From contig NZ_FMUJ01000004.1 in NCBI RefSeq assembly GCF_900100965.1, forward strand, positions 186,001 through 250,000: a DNA stretch of 64,000 nucleotides. The letters run 5' to 3'. The DNA comes from Variovorax sp. EL159. GTDB taxonomy: Bacteria; Pseudomonadota; Gammaproteobacteria; Burkholderiales; Burkholderiaceae_C. The translations under genes were made by a program, and so were the position numbers. The notes under the pieces are model-generated. The model searched no databases, was not told the DNA's origin, and saw only the letters and a list, made by a program, of their open reading frames with translations. Positions 16,403-29,707 of this stretch are shown in pieces (positions within the stretch are counted from its first letter, which is position 1; each line of letters opens with the position of its first letter).

Positions 16403-17185
16403 ATGTCTTCTTCCCCCATTCCCGATGCGGCCGCGGGGCCGGCTTCGCTCAAGGTCATGACGGTGAACACCCACAAGGGCTTCACCGCGCTGAACCGCAA
16501 GTTCATCCTGCCGGAGCTGCGCGATGCGGTGCGCACGGTGGGCGCCGATGTGGTGTGCCTGCAGGAAGTGCTGGGCACGCATTCGCGCCACTCGCGCAAG
16601 GTGAGCAACTGGCCCGATGCGCCGCACTACGAATTTCTGGCCGACACCATGTGGCCGCAGTTCGCGTACGGGCGCAACGCGGTGTATCCGAAAGGGCACC
16701 ACGGCAATGCGGTGCTGTCGAAATTTCCCATCGTGCATTTCCGCAACCACGATGTGTCGGTGAGCGGCCCCGAAAAGCGCGGCCTGCTGCATTGCGTGCT
16801 GCGCCTGCCGGGCCGCGTCGTCGACGTGCACGTGATCTGCGCGCACCTCGGGCTGGCCGAGGCGCATCGCGAGCAGCAGCTCGAGCTGCTGTGCCACATC
16901 GTGCGCGACGAAGTGCCGATGGAGGCACCGCTGATCGTGGCCGGCGACTTCAACGACTGGCGCGGCCGCGCGCACGGCGTCCTGGCGAAAGGCGCCGCGC
17001 TGCGCGAAGTGTTCGTGCATGCCAACGGACGCGCCGCCAAGACCTTTCCGGCACGCTTTCCGGTGCTGCCGCTGGACCGCATCTACGTGCGCAACGCCGG
17101 CGCGCATGCGCCGGTGGTGCTGCCGCGCAAGCCGTGGTCGCACCTGTCGGACCATGCACCGCTGGTGGCGGACATCGATCTGTGA
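16403..17185 (+). CDS. ybhP: Endonuclease/exonuclease/phosphatase family protein YbhP
   Basis: The 260-residue protein has the EEP fold: [18 protein letters not shown] (metal-binding Glu), [17 protein letters not shown] and the closing SDHAPL. The same order ybhP-clsB-ybhN occurs in E. coli, which fixes the identity. Its substrate is not known; EEP members cut phosphodiesters, including phospholipid head groups. ATG 16403 is preferred over the upstream ATG at 16331, which lies inside the REP-like repeat. The stop lies 10 bases before clsB. Confidence 0.9.
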   Translation: MSSSPIPDAAAGPASLKVMTVNTHKGFTALNRKFILPELRDAVRTVGADVVCLQEVLGTHSRHSRKVSNWPDAPHYEFLADTMWPQFAYGRNAVYPKGHHGNAVLSKFPIVHFRNHDVSVSGPEKRGLLHCVLRLPGRVVDVHVICAHLGLAEAHREQQLELLCHIVRDEVPMEAPLIVAGDFNDWRGRAHGVLAKGAALREVFVHANGRAAKTFPARFPVLPLDRIYVRNAGAHAPVVLPRKPWSHLSDHAPLVADIDL

Positions 17186-17195
17186 GCGCCCCGCC

Positions 17196-18488
17196 ATGAG
17201 CAGCAACAGCAACAGCAACAGCAACGACAACCACTGGATCGGCGGCAACCACATCGAGCTGCTGGAAAACGGCGAGCAGTTCTTCCCGCGCGTGTTCGAC
17301 ACCATCCGCCAGGCGCAGCGCGAAGTGATCGTCGAGACCTTCATCCTGTTCGAGGACAAGGTCGGCCTGCAACTGCACGCCGCCCTGCGCTCGGCGGCCG
17401 GGCGCGGTGTGAAAGTCGACCTGATGATCGACGGCTTCGGCTCGCCCGATCTCTCGCGCGAGTTCATCGAAGGGCTGACCTCGGCCGGCGTGAAGGTACG
17501 GGTGTTCGACCCGGGCCAGCGCTTCATGGGCCAGCGGCTCAACGTGTTTCGCCGCATGCACCGCAAGATCGTGGTGATCGATGGCGAGCGCGCCTTTGTC
17601 GGCGGCATCAACTATTCGGCCGACCATCTGCTCGACTTCGGCCCGAAGGCCAAGCAGGACTATGCGGTCGAGCTCACGGGGCCGATCGTCGCGGAGATCC
17701 ACCAGTTCGTGCTGCGCGCCATCGCGCTCGGCGGCAAGGGCGCGGGCTGGTTCCGCCGCCGGTTGCGGCAGGCGCCGCGCGTGGCCGGCAGCCACGCTGG
17801 CGAGGTCGACGCGATGTTCGTCACGCGAGACAACCGGCGCCACACCAACGACATCGAGCGCCACTACCGCGCGGCGATTCGCGCCGCGCGCGAACGCATC
17901 GTGATCGCCAACGCGTACTTCTTTCCGGGCTACCGGCTCATCAAGGAGCTGCGGCGCGCGGCGCGGCGCGGTGTGGATGTCCGGCTGATCCTGCAGGGCG
18001 AGCCCGACATGCCGATCGTCAAGACCGCCGCGAGCATGCTGTATCACCACCTGCTGCACGCGGGCGTTCGCATCTACGAGTACTGCGACCGGCCGCTGCA
18101 CGGCAAGGTCGCGCTGATGGACGGCCAGTGGAGCACCGTGGGGTCGAGCAACCTCGACCCGCTGAGCCTGTCGCTCAATCTCGAAGCCAATGTGGTGGTG
18201 CGCGATGCGGCCTTCAACGGTGTGCTGTGGGAGCGCATGGACCGGCTGATGCAGCACAGCTGCAAGCAGATCGACACGGCGGACCTGGCGAGCGAATGGA
18301 GTGGCTGGCGACTGGTGCGCAGTTTTTTCGTGTTCCACATCCTGCGCTGGTATCCGGCGCTGCTGGGCCGGCTGCCGCGCCACGTGCCACGCCTGACACC
18401 CGCCGAGGCCACCGACCTCGCCAGCCGCCGCGACACCGGCACCAGCACCCCGGCCGGCGGTGGTGCCACGCACACGGAAGCGGCCTGA
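17196..18488 (+). CDS. clsB: Cardiolipin synthase B (phospholipase D family)
   Basis: The 430-residue protein has two HKD motifs: HRKIVVIDGERAFVGG (about 125) and HGKVALMDGQWSTVGSSN (about 305). It transfers a phosphatidyl group between phospholipids to form cardiolipin at the inner membrane. It lacks the N-terminal membrane segments of ClsA, as ClsB does. The N-terminus is encoded by an AGCAAC hexamer tract giving SNSNSNSN, which is prone to slippage. It is the second gene of ybhP-clsB-ybhN. Confidence 0.93.
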   Translation: MSSNSNSNSNDNHWIGGNHIELLENGEQFFPRVFDTIRQAQREVIVETFILFEDKVGLQLHAALRSAAGRGVKVDLMIDGFGSPDLSREFIEGLTSAGVKVRVFDPGQRFMGQRLNVFRRMHRKIVVIDGERAFVGGINYSADHLLDFGPKAKQDYAVELTGPIVAEIHQFVLRAIALGGKGAGWFRRRLRQAPRVAGSHAGEVDAMFVTRDNRRHTNDIERHYRAAIRAARERIVIANAYFFPGYRLIKELRRAARRGVDVRLILQGEPDMPIVKTAASMLYHHLLHAGVRIYEYCDRPLHGKVALMDGQWSTVGSSNLDPLSLSLNLEANVVVRDAAFNGVLWERMDRLMQHSCKQIDTADLASEWSGWRLVRSFFVFHILRWYPALLGRLPRHVPRLTPAEATDLASRRDTGTSTPAGGGATHTEAA

Positions 18489-18507
18489 CGCGGACGCCGG
18501 ATTCGAC

Positions 18508-19467
18508 ATGAGCGCGGCGATGGCTCTCACCCGCCGGTCGTGGTGGCCCTGGGCCCGCCGCGCGGCGATGTGGGGCTTCTTCGGGCTGATCGCATGGCTG
18601 CTCGTGAAGCAGGCGCGCACCATCGCGTGGGACGAGGTGCTCGATGCGATCCGCGCGCTGCCCGCATCCACCTTGTTCGCAGCGGGCGCATTGGCGGCCT
18701 GCAGCTTCGCGCTCTACAGCACCTACGACCTGCTGGGCCGGCACCTGACGAAGCACGGGCTCGGCACCGGCACGGTGATGGGCGTGACCTTCATCAGCTA
18801 CGCCTTCAATCTCAACCTGGGTTCGCTGGTCGGCGGCGTGGCGTTTCGCTACCGGCTCTATTCGCGCCTGGGGCTGGGCAACGAGACCATCACGCGCGTG
18901 CTGGGCTTCAGCATGCTGACCAACTGGCTGGGCTACCTGGTCGTGGCGGGTGCGGCTTTCTGTTTCTGGCCGCTGGCGCTGCCGCCCGACTGGAAGATCG
19001 ACAACGAAGGGCTGCGCGTTCTCGGTGCCATGTTGCTGCTGCTGGCGGTTGCCTATGTGGCGCTGTGCGCTTTCTCAAAGGGGCGTGTCTGGCGCGTGCG
19101 CGGGCATGAATTCCGTGCGCCAGGATTGTCGATGGCGCTGCTGCAGCTGGCGATGTCGTGCCTCAACTGGTCGCTGATGGGAGGCGTGATCTGGCTTCTG
19201 CTGCAGGGCCGGGTCGACTATCCGCAGGTGCTCGCGTTGCTGCTGGTGGCGGCGGTGGCCGGTGTCGTCACGCATGTGCCGGCGGGGCTCGGCGTGCTCG
19301 AGGCCGTGTTCGTGGCGCTGCTGTCGCATCAGGTGGCCGAAACGAAACTGCTCGGCGCGCTGCTCGCCTATCGCGGCCTTTACTACCTGCTGCCGCTGGC
19401 CGTGGCCACGCTCGGTTATCTGGTCACCGAAATGCGGGCCAGGCGGTTGCGCGCGGGCCATTCGTAA
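18508..19467 (+). CDS. ybhN: UPF0104 / lysylphosphatidylglycerol synthase-like membrane protein YbhN
   Basis: The 319-residue protein has about 8 transmembrane helices and family patterns FISYAFNLNLGSLVGG and VTHVPAGLGVLEAVF. Family members are flippase-like proteins related to the membrane half of MprF. In E. coli ybhN follows clsB, as here (20 bases apart), so a role in moving or presenting cardiolipin is inferred. ATG 18508 is chosen as the first start after the clsB stop. Confidence 0.9.
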   Translation: MSAAMALTRRSWWPWARRAAMWGFFGLIAWLLVKQARTIAWDEVLDAIRALPASTLFAAGALAACSFALYSTYDLLGRHLTKHGLGTGTVMGVTFISYAFNLNLGSLVGGVAFRYRLYSRLGLGNETITRVLGFSMLTNWLGYLVVAGAAFCFWPLALPPDWKIDNEGLRVLGAMLLLLAVAYVALCAFSKGRVWRVRGHEFRAPGLSMALLQLAMSCLNWSLMGGVIWLLLQGRVDYPQVLALLLVAAVAGVVTHVPAGLGVLEAVFVALLSHQVAETKLLGALLAYRGLYYLLPLAVATLGYLVTEMRARRLRAGHS

Positions 19468-19614
19468 CTTTGTGAGCCGGCAGCGTGCGATCAGCGCGCA
19501 TTTGGGAGCCTGAAATGCACGACTTGTTCACTGAAAACGAGCGTTTTTATTGCGCTGCAGCAATCGAAACCCACGAAGCCTATAGTGGGTCCACCTCCAC
19601 GCGCCACGCCTGCC

Positions 19615-20112
19615 ATGTCATCTCTTACTTCTGCTGCCCGCCTTGCCAATCCGCTGATGCAATGGGCCGATCTGGCCATCAAGACCCACGAGATGCTGCT
19701 CTCTTCCGGCTCGGTGATCCGCATGCGGACCGAGCGCATCGCCCTGGCCGGGCTCACGCCCAGCGCGGCCGACCTGGCGGAGTTTCAGCTCATGGGCCAG
19801 GAGAAGCTCGCGGCCGCGAGCGAGTCGGGCATGGCGATGGCCAAGCAGTGGCACAACAGCCATTTCTCGCTGGCCAACCGCGCCTTGCAGCAATGGCTTC
19901 AGAGCACGACGGCTTTCTTCTCGATGGCCGGCAGCGTTACGCCGGCGCAAGCGGCCGCGCGCAGCGACGCTTTCGTGCGGGCCACGACGCGCACGGCCAC
20001 CACGGCGGGCCAGCTGTCGGGCGCTGCGGCCCGCATCGCGCGCGAAGGACTCAAGCCGATCCACGCAGCGGCCACGTCGAACGCGCGGCGTCTGGCCGGG
20101 CTGCAATCCTGA
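19615..20112 (+). CDS. Phasin-like polyhydroxyalkanoate granule-associated protein
   Basis: The 165-residue protein is amphipathic, nearly all helical, and rich in Ala, Met and Gln, with no signal peptide. PLMQWADLAIKTHEMLLSS and the pattern of evenly spaced hydrophobic residues resemble phasins, which coat polyhydroxyalkanoate granules. The assignment rests on composition and helical pattern, not on a catalytic motif. ATG 19615 is used since the ten upstream codons are Pro-rich and unlike the rest. No PHA synthesis genes are adjacent. Confidence 0.6.
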   Translation: MSSLTSAARLANPLMQWADLAIKTHEMLLSSGSVIRMRTERIALAGLTPSAADLAEFQLMGQEKLAAASESGMAMAKQWHNSHFSLANRALQQWLQSTTAFFSMAGSVTPAQAAARSDAFVRATTRTATTAGQLSGAAARIAREGLKPIHAAATSNARRLAGLQS

Positions 20113-20151
20113 CGGAGAAGAAAGAAGAGGCGGAGAGAAAGACGACGACGC

Positions 20152-21339
20152 TCAGGCCCGCGCAGGCACCAGCGTCAGCAGCGTGATTTCAGAAGGCGCG
20201 CCAAAGCGCTTCGGCGGGCCCCAGTAGCCGGTGCCCCGGCTCACGTAGATCCACATGTCATGCAACCGGTGCAGGCCCGCCGTGAAGGGCTGCTGCATCG
20301 GCACGAAGAGATTCCACGGAAAGAACTGGCCGCCATGCGTGTGGCCCGACAACTGCAGCTGGTAGCCCGCCGCTGCCGCGAGCGGCGCACTGCGCGGCTG
20401 GTGCGCGAGCAGCACGCGGGTATGCACCAGCGGCGGCGCGTCGAACAGCGCAAGGTGCGGGTCGCTGGCGTGCGCCGCGTCGAAGTGCCCGGCGGTGAAG
20501 TCGGTTACGCCGGCCAGCACCAGCGCGCTTTCGAACAGCTCTTCGTCGGTCTGCGCGCCGCGCACGTTGCGCGTCTGCAGCACCACGTGCTCGTTCAGCA
20601 GCACCTTCAGGCCGAGCCGGCGCAGCTCGTCGATCCAGGCGTGCGCACCCGCGTAGTACTCGTGGTTGCCCGTGACCACGAAGGTGCCGTGGCGTGCGCG
20701 CAGCCCGGCCAGTGGCGCGATGTGCTCGCGCAGCTCGGGCACGCTGCCGTCCACGAGGTCACCGGTGATCGCGATGGTGTCGGCACCCAGCCGGTTGACC
20801 GCGTCGACGATGCGCTGGATGTAGGCGCTCTTGATCGTCGGGCCCACGTGGATGTCGCTCAGTTGCGCGATCGTGAAGCCTTCCAGCGCTTGCGGCAGGC
20901 CGCGGATCGGCACGTCCACCCGCTTCACGCCGGCGGTGCGGCGCGCATTGATGAAGCCGATCAGCGACGTCGCCGTGGCCATGGCCAGCACCGCCAGCGC
21001 ACTCCACGGCCGCAGCGCGTTCCACGGCACCTGCAGGCCGCCCAGCGCGCTGGCCAGCCATGCGAGCAGCAGGCCGCCATCGCGCACCAGCGTCAGCACG
21101 AACATCGACGAGAACCAGCCCATGCTGATCAGGCCGACCCACTTGAGCACTTCATCCGTCGACCCGCGGCGCCCGATGCGGCGCGACACGAAGGGCAAGG
21201 GAATCGTCGCCGCCGACACCACGAGCGCGAGCAGCGCCAGCGGCCATGCGGGCGTGAGCACGGCCAGCGCGGGCAGCAGGCGCAGCGCGATATAGACGTG
21301 CAACAGCGCGGTCAGGGCGCTCAGGGGACGGATCGGCAT
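20152..21339 (-). CDS. Membrane-bound metallophosphoesterase
   Basis: The 395-residue protein has four or five N-terminal hydrophobic segments (to about 135), then a calcineurin-like phosphoesterase domain with all metal motifs in order: LSDIHVG, GDLVDG, GNHEYY, and GHTHGGQF. This is the YaeI-type arrangement; such enzymes act on phosphodiesters, possibly lipid-linked. ATG 21339 is preferred to one 60 bases upstream because the membrane segment follows directly. It is convergent with the phasin-like gene (40-base gap) and no terminator is evident there. Confidence 0.92.
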   Translation of the reverse strand: MPIRPLSALTALLHVYIALRLLPALAVLTPAWPLALLALVVSAATIPLPFVSRRIGRRGSTDEVLKWVGLISMGWFSSMFVLTLVRDGGLLLAWLASALGGLQVPWNALRPWSALAVLAMATATSLIGFINARRTAGVKRVDVPIRGLPQALEGFTIAQLSDIHVGPTIKSAYIQRIVDAVNRLGADTIAITGDLVDGSVPELREHIAPLAGLRARHGTFVVTGNHEYYAGAHAWIDELRRLGLKVLLNEHVVLQTRNVRGAQTDEELFESALVLAGVTDFTAGHFDAAHASDPHLALFDAPPLVHTRVLLAHQPRSAPLAAAAGYQLQLSGHTHGGQFFPWNLFVPMQQPFTAGLHRLHDMWIYVSRGTGYWGPPKRFGAPSEITLLTLVPARA

Positions 21340-21424
21340 CGGGGCAATGGGTTCGGGCACTGCCCGGGATACACCATCTGCAAGGCGCATGCCGCGCATT
21401 CAAGGCGCCCGAAGGCCCTGCAAT

Positions 21425-21443
21425 CGCTATTTTTTCTATAGCG
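21425..21443. repeat. CGCTAT-N7-ATAGCG stem-loop, copy 2
   Basis: A perfect 6-base inverted repeat with the loop TTTTTCT lies between the metallophosphoesterase start and the secreted-protein stop at 21533. It shares arms and loop length with 22768-22784 and 39895-39913. Confidence 0.5.
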
Positions 21444-21532
21444 CAAGGCGCCCGGATAGCGGGCGTTGTAGCCAGAGAAAGCCCATGGGCCGGCATCCGC
21501 AAGAACCGATGCCTGCGCCCACTTTCGCCACG

Positions 21533-22018
21533 CTACTGCACCGCGCGCGTGCCGGCCGAAGCCATGTCGGTGCCCGCCGGCCACACGAACGTGGCCTTGG
21601 CGGCGGCGCCCGGCAGCACGTGCAGCGGCTGCTTGAGCACCTGGCTGCCGAGCCGCGCCTCGACCTCGTAGTTGCCCGGGTCCAGCCGCGCCACCATGAA
21701 CGGTCCGCCCGACACTACGTTGTCGAGCAGCGCCGTGCCGCTGCCGTCGCGCACGGTCACGTGCACGTTGGCCGCGAAATCGGCGCTCTTGTGATCCTTG
21801 ACCGCGAACTCGAAGGTCGCGGGCCAGCGTGGCGACACCGTTTCCATCAGCTGCGCTTCATCGCTGCCGATGCCGCCGCTCATGTATTCGACGCCGTGCG
21901 TCATGTAGATCGGCGGGTTCACCGTCGCGTGGGCCGACGAGAGCGCTCCCAGCAGAACGGCGCCGAACAGCATGGCAGCCGCCAGCGGCCGCGTGCGCGA
22001 TGGGAAACGGGAGGTCAT
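21533..22018 (-). CDS. Secreted hypothetical protein, paralogue 2 of a tandem pair
   Basis: The 161-residue protein has a signal peptide (to about residue 31, SAHA) and a single extracytoplasmic domain. It aligns along its whole length with the neighbour at 22140-22655: SSAHATVNPPIYMTHGVEYM versus SSAHAFSNPPIQVAQGIEYM, VSPRWPATFEF versus VSPRWAATIEF, ARLDPGNYEVEA versus ARLNPGAYDVNV. The Gly/Tyr-rich end of that last segment recalls a carboxypeptidase-regulatory or transthyretin-like beta fold. Function is unknown. A gene duplication followed by divergence is clear. Confidence 0.85.
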   Translation of the reverse strand: MTSRFPSRTRPLAAAMLFGAVLLGALSSAHATVNPPIYMTHGVEYMSGGIGSDEAQLMETVSPRWPATFEFAVKDHKSADFAANVHVTVRDGSGTALLDNVVSGGPFMVARLDPGNYEVEARLGSQVLKQPLHVLPGAAAKATFVWPAGTDMASAGTRAVQ

Positions 22019-22139
22019 GGTCTGGATCCTTTCCTTGTCTTTGTGGCAAGAGGCCACGTCGCCACTGTGCGGCGCACGGCTTAGGAAAGTCTGACCGACC
22101 GCAGGCACGCCGCGCGGGCGCGCCCGGGTCACTGCTGGA

Positions 22140-22655
22140 TCAACGTGCGGCTGTCTGCGCCAGCGCCTGCGGCAGCGGCGGCGTGACCGAGGCCATGTCG
22201 AAATTCGACGGCCAGACGAAGGAGGCGCGCGCCGGCATCCCGGCAATCACCACCAGCGACTGCGTGAGCGTCAGCCCGCCCAGCGTCACGTTCACGTCGT
22301 AGGCGCCCGGATTGAGGCGCGCGAGCATGTACGGCCCCTGCGATTGCACGTCCATCACGACCTGGCCGGTGTACTTCTGGCGGACCTCGATCAGTGCCTT
22401 GGCCGGAAAGCCCGGCTGCTGCGCGCCCTTGCCGTCGCTCACGCCGAATTCGATGGTGGCGGCCCAGCGCGGCGACACCATTTCCATGAAGGCGGCTTCG
22501 TCTTTGGCGGTGCCGCCGCACATGTATTCGATACCCTGCGCCACCTGGATGGGCGGGTTCGAGAACGCGTGGGCCGAAGACATGGCCCCGAGGAATGCTG
22601 TTGTACCGCCCAGTACCAGCGCGGCCAGAGGCCGCCGGAGACGCGATGGGTTCAT
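22140..22655 (-). CDS. Secreted hypothetical protein, paralogue 1 of a tandem pair
   Basis: The 171-residue protein has a signal peptide cut near SAHA and the same single-domain layout as its neighbour. This copy has a Cys (IEYMCGG) where the other has Ser, and a longer C-terminus. The order signal peptide, SNPP segment, VSPRW core and Pro-Gly-Tyr beta segment is conserved. The genes are 121 bases apart on the same strand, with a separate start site each. No family name is recognised; a transthyretin-like fold is a guess from the ARLNPGAYDV stretch. Confidence 0.85.
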   Translation of the reverse strand: MNPSRLRRPLAALVLGGTTAFLGAMSSAHAFSNPPIQVAQGIEYMCGGTAKDEAAFMEMVSPRWAATIEFGVSDGKGAQQPGFPAKALIEVRQKYTGQVVMDVQSQGPYMLARLNPGAYDVNVTLGGLTLTQSLVVIAGMPARASFVWPSNFDMASVTPPLPQALAQTAAR

Positions 22656-23090
22656 TGCTGTGTGGTCCTCGATCTTGCGTGACGTGAAATCCGTCGAGGA
22701 TTTTGCTTAGCAAGAGTCGGGCTAGATATAGCGTTTACGAGGAAGGATCCTCGGTCGAAAGTTGAATGCTATTGTTTTCATAGCTGGTGACGACCGTGTG
22801 ACGGGGGAGAAGTCAATTTCATGACGGTCACCTCACGGAAACCCTGAGACGCGGTGTTTGGGGTGCGATTCGGGGTTTGCGCATGGATCCGGGCTTGCGG
22901 CGGTGCATGGGGCGCGGGCAAGAGGGGACTCGGGCGCAGAAAAGAGGCTGTCGCCCGGTCTTTGGATCGACGGCGAAGGCGTTCAAGAAGGCGGGCGCCC
23001 GTGGGCCAGCTCCGACGCGCGCTGAAGCGTTGGCTGGCCCCGTCTTGCGCGGCGTCGGCGAGGTCGCATCAGCGTAGATACTGCAAGGCC
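22656..23090. other. 435-base intergenic region between divergent genes
   Basis: The half near 22656 is relatively AT-rich and should hold the promoter of the secreted-protein pair on minus. It contains two stem-loops: CGAGGA-N4-TCCTCG around 22738-22753 and GCTAT-N7-ATAGC at 22768-22784. The half near 23090 is GC-rich with open frames in several directions, none with a good start site. I see no gene I can support here. Confidence 0.5.
22768..22784. repeat. GCTAT-N7-ATAGC stem-loop, copy 3
   Basis: A perfect 5-base inverted repeat with the loop TGTTTTC stands in the intergenic region upstream of the secreted-protein pair. It is the same design as 21425-21443 and 39895-39913. Confidence 0.5.
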
Positions 23091-26446
<3,356 letters not shown>

Positions 26447-26515
26447 CTATCTCTCACGGCATTCACGTGATTTTTCGGGCTCTCAAAAGCTCAATTCGCC
26501 GCCTCTTTAAAGCGC

Positions 26516-26536
26516 AAACCCGCGGAGGGCCGCGGG
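26516..26536 (-). terminator. Weak hairpin between dnaN and gyrB
   Basis: CCCGCGG and CCGCGGG pair across a 4-base loop; on the minus strand only three U follow. It may attenuate readthrough from dnaN into gyrB rather than stop it. Confidence 0.35.
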
Positions 26537-26568
26537 CTGTGTGCGCAAGGCGCTGTGTGGTGTGTCTT

Positions 26569-27675
26569 CTAGATACGCATCGGCATCACGACGTACTTGA
26601 AAGATGCGTTCTCGGGGATGGTTAACAAGGCCGAGCTGTTCGAATCGGCAAGGTCCAGCTTGACCATGTCCTGGTCCATGTTCGACAGCGCGTCGATCAG
26701 GTAGGTCACGTTGAAGCCGATCTCGATGGCGTCGCCGCCGTAGTCGATGTCGAGTTCGTCCTGCGCTTCTTCCTGCTCGGCGTTGTTCGATGCAATGCGC
26801 AGCGTGCCCGGCTCGATGTTCAGGCGCACGCCCTTGAACTTTTCGCTTGTCAGGATGGCGGTGCGCTGCAGGCTGGCCAGCAGCGGCGCGCGGCCCAGCG
26901 TGACGGTGTTCTTGTGGTTCTTCGGAATCACGCGGTTGTAGTCGGGGAACTTGCCCTCGACCAGCTTGGTGACGAACTCCATGCCGCCGAAGCTGAACTT
27001 GGCCTGGTTGTTCGCGAACTGCATCTCGATGGCGCCTTCGGCGTCGGACAAGAGGCGCTGCATTTCGAGCACGGTCTTGCGCGGCAGGATCACTTCTTGC
27101 CGTGGCACTTCGACGTCGAGCGTGGCCGACGAGAAGGCCAGGCGGTGGCCGTCGGTGGCCACCAGGCTCAGCTGCTTGCCTTCGGCCACGAACAGGATGC
27201 CGTTCAGGTAGTAGCGGATGTCGTGCACGGCCATCGCGAACGAGACTTGCGAGAGCAGGTCTTTCAGCGTCTTTTGCGGCACGCTGAACACGGGGCCGAA
27301 ATTGGCGGCCTCTTGCACGAGCGGAAAGTCTTCAGCGGGCAGCGACTGCAGCGTGAAGCGGCTCTTGCCACCCTTGAGCACCAGCTTGCTTGCGCTCGAT
27401 TCGAGGCTCACGGTCTGGTCCGAAGGCATGGTGCGCAGGATGTCGATCAGCTTGCGCGCGCCGATGGTCGTGGTGAAGTTGCCTTCGTCGCCACCGAGTT
27501 CGGCGGTGGTGCGGATCTGGATTTCGAGGTCGCTGGTCGTCAGCTGCAGCTGGCCACCGGTCTTGCGGATCAGCACGTTCGCCAGGATCGGCAGGGTATG
27601 GCGCCGCTCCACGATGCCCGCCACCGACTGCAGCGCGGCGAGGACTTTGTCTTGGTTTGCCTTCAAAACGATCAT
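26569..27675 (-). CDS. dnaN: DNA polymerase III beta subunit (sliding clamp)
   Basis: The 368-residue protein matches the beta clamp in length and begins MIVLKANQDKVLAALQ. It carries three repeated clamp folds and ends in VVMPMRI, as the family does. As a ring dimer it tethers polymerase III to DNA. The start lies 125 bases past the dnaA stop on the same strand, the usual dnaA-dnaN order. Confidence 0.98.
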   Translation of the reverse strand: MIVLKANQDKVLAALQSVAGIVERRHTLPILANVLIRKTGGQLQLTTSDLEIQIRTTAELGGDEGNFTTTIGARKLIDILRTMPSDQTVSLESSASKLVLKGGKSRFTLQSLPAEDFPLVQEAANFGPVFSVPQKTLKDLLSQVSFAMAVHDIRYYLNGILFVAEGKQLSLVATDGHRLAFSSATLDVEVPRQEVILPRKTVLEMQRLLSDAEGAIEMQFANNQAKFSFGGMEFVTKLVEGKFPDYNRVIPKNHKNTVTLGRAPLLASLQRTAILTSEKFKGVRLNIEPGTLRIASNNAEQEEAQDELDIDYGGDAIEIGFNVTYLIDALSNMDQDMVKLDLADSNSSALLTIPENASFKYVVMPMRI

Positions 27676-27799
27676 GTCTGCTTACCTCTTCTCTTTATCT
27701 CTTTGAATCTGCCTGGTGGTCGTAGATCGAGGCCTCACCCGCCCCGTCGAAGGCGCCATTCTCCGCTGTCCGAAGGGACACTTTGAACGACATCCGGCT

Positions 27800-29179
<1,380 letters not shown>

Positions 29180-29229
29180 GGGCGCTTGAAAAAGTGAGGA
29201 AACCTTCGGGCATTTCTTGGTATAGGTAT

Positions 29230-29238
29230 TGTGGATAT
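29230..29238 (-). promoter_or_regulatory. DnaA box, near-consensus
   Basis: On the minus strand it reads ATATCCACA, 8 of 9 bases of TTATCCACA. It lies 51 bases upstream of the dnaA start. Confidence 0.55.
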
Positions 29239-29279
29239 TCTCTGCTGGAAGGCGCTCGGCATTCTAACTTGTCAAAACC

Positions 29280-29288
29280 TTATCCACA
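29280..29288 (+). promoter_or_regulatory. DnaA box, perfect
   Basis: TTATCCACA matches the consensus at all nine bases. It lies 42 bases from, and inverted to, the other box. Confidence 0.8.
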
Positions 29289-29330
29289 CGCTGCCGAAGA
29301 TGGTGAAAGGCCCGCAAATCCAGTCGAAGA

Positions 29331-29359
29331 TTGTTCCGGGCGCCAATGTTTGCGATAAT
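29331..29359 (+). promoter_or_regulatory. Promoter of rpmH-rnpA
   Basis: TTGTTC (29331-29336) and GATAAT (29354-29359) are 17 bases apart, and the -10 is preceded by TGC, an extended -10 element. The transcript leader to rpmH would be about 120 bases. Confidence 0.65.
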
Positions 29360-29486
29360 TGCGGGTTTCCCTGAAAACCTCTTGCGTCTTTCGGGGGCCA
29401 TCCCAAACACGCTCCCCCGGCGCCCCGCAGGTTCTTCATGCTTTACATGCGAAGGATCAGCGTGAACAGGGAATTAGGAAATCACC

Positions 29487-29621
29487 ATGAAACGCACTTA
29501 TCAAGCTTCCAAAGTCCGCCGCGCCCGTACCCACGGCTTCCTGGTCCGCATGAAGACCCGCGGCGGCCGTGCCGTCATCAACGCACGCCGCGCCAAGGGC
29601 CGCAAGCGCCTGGCTGTCTGA
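29487..29621 (+). CDS. rpmH: 50S ribosomal protein L34
   Basis: The 44-residue protein [15 protein letters not shown] and so on ends in GRKRLAV and is a full-length L34, very basic and Arg-rich. It is part of the large ribosomal subunit. Usual neighbour order follows: rpmH, rnpA, yidD, yidC, mnmE. A GGAA site lies 8 bases before the ATG. Confidence 0.98.
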   Translation: MKRTYQASKVRRARTHGFLVRMKTRGGRAVINARRAKGRKRLAV

Positions 29622-29707
29622 CGGCAGCCCACCTGCCGTTGCCAGCAGCCGACACGCCAGCGCAGGCTCCCGCAGCCAACGCGTCCGGCGTGCCCGGCCC
29701 GGCTTCC

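Larger units (their letters stand above)
29180..29486. other. Chromosomal replication origin region (oriC) between dnaA and rpmH
   Basis: The 307-base gap between divergent dnaA and rpmH is the usual betaproteobacterial oriC site. It contains a perfect DnaA box and one near-match (see separate entries), plus AT-richer stretches such as the one around 29258-29283. A TTGACA on the minus strand (29275-29270) may belong to the dnaA promoter. Few boxes are visible by eye, so the full origin may extend into dnaA. Confidence 0.65.

Noticed and set aside
22877..23077. 66-codon plus-strand frame in the intergenic gap
   Set aside because: No ribosome site and high-GC random-like composition; an equally open minus frame lies over it.
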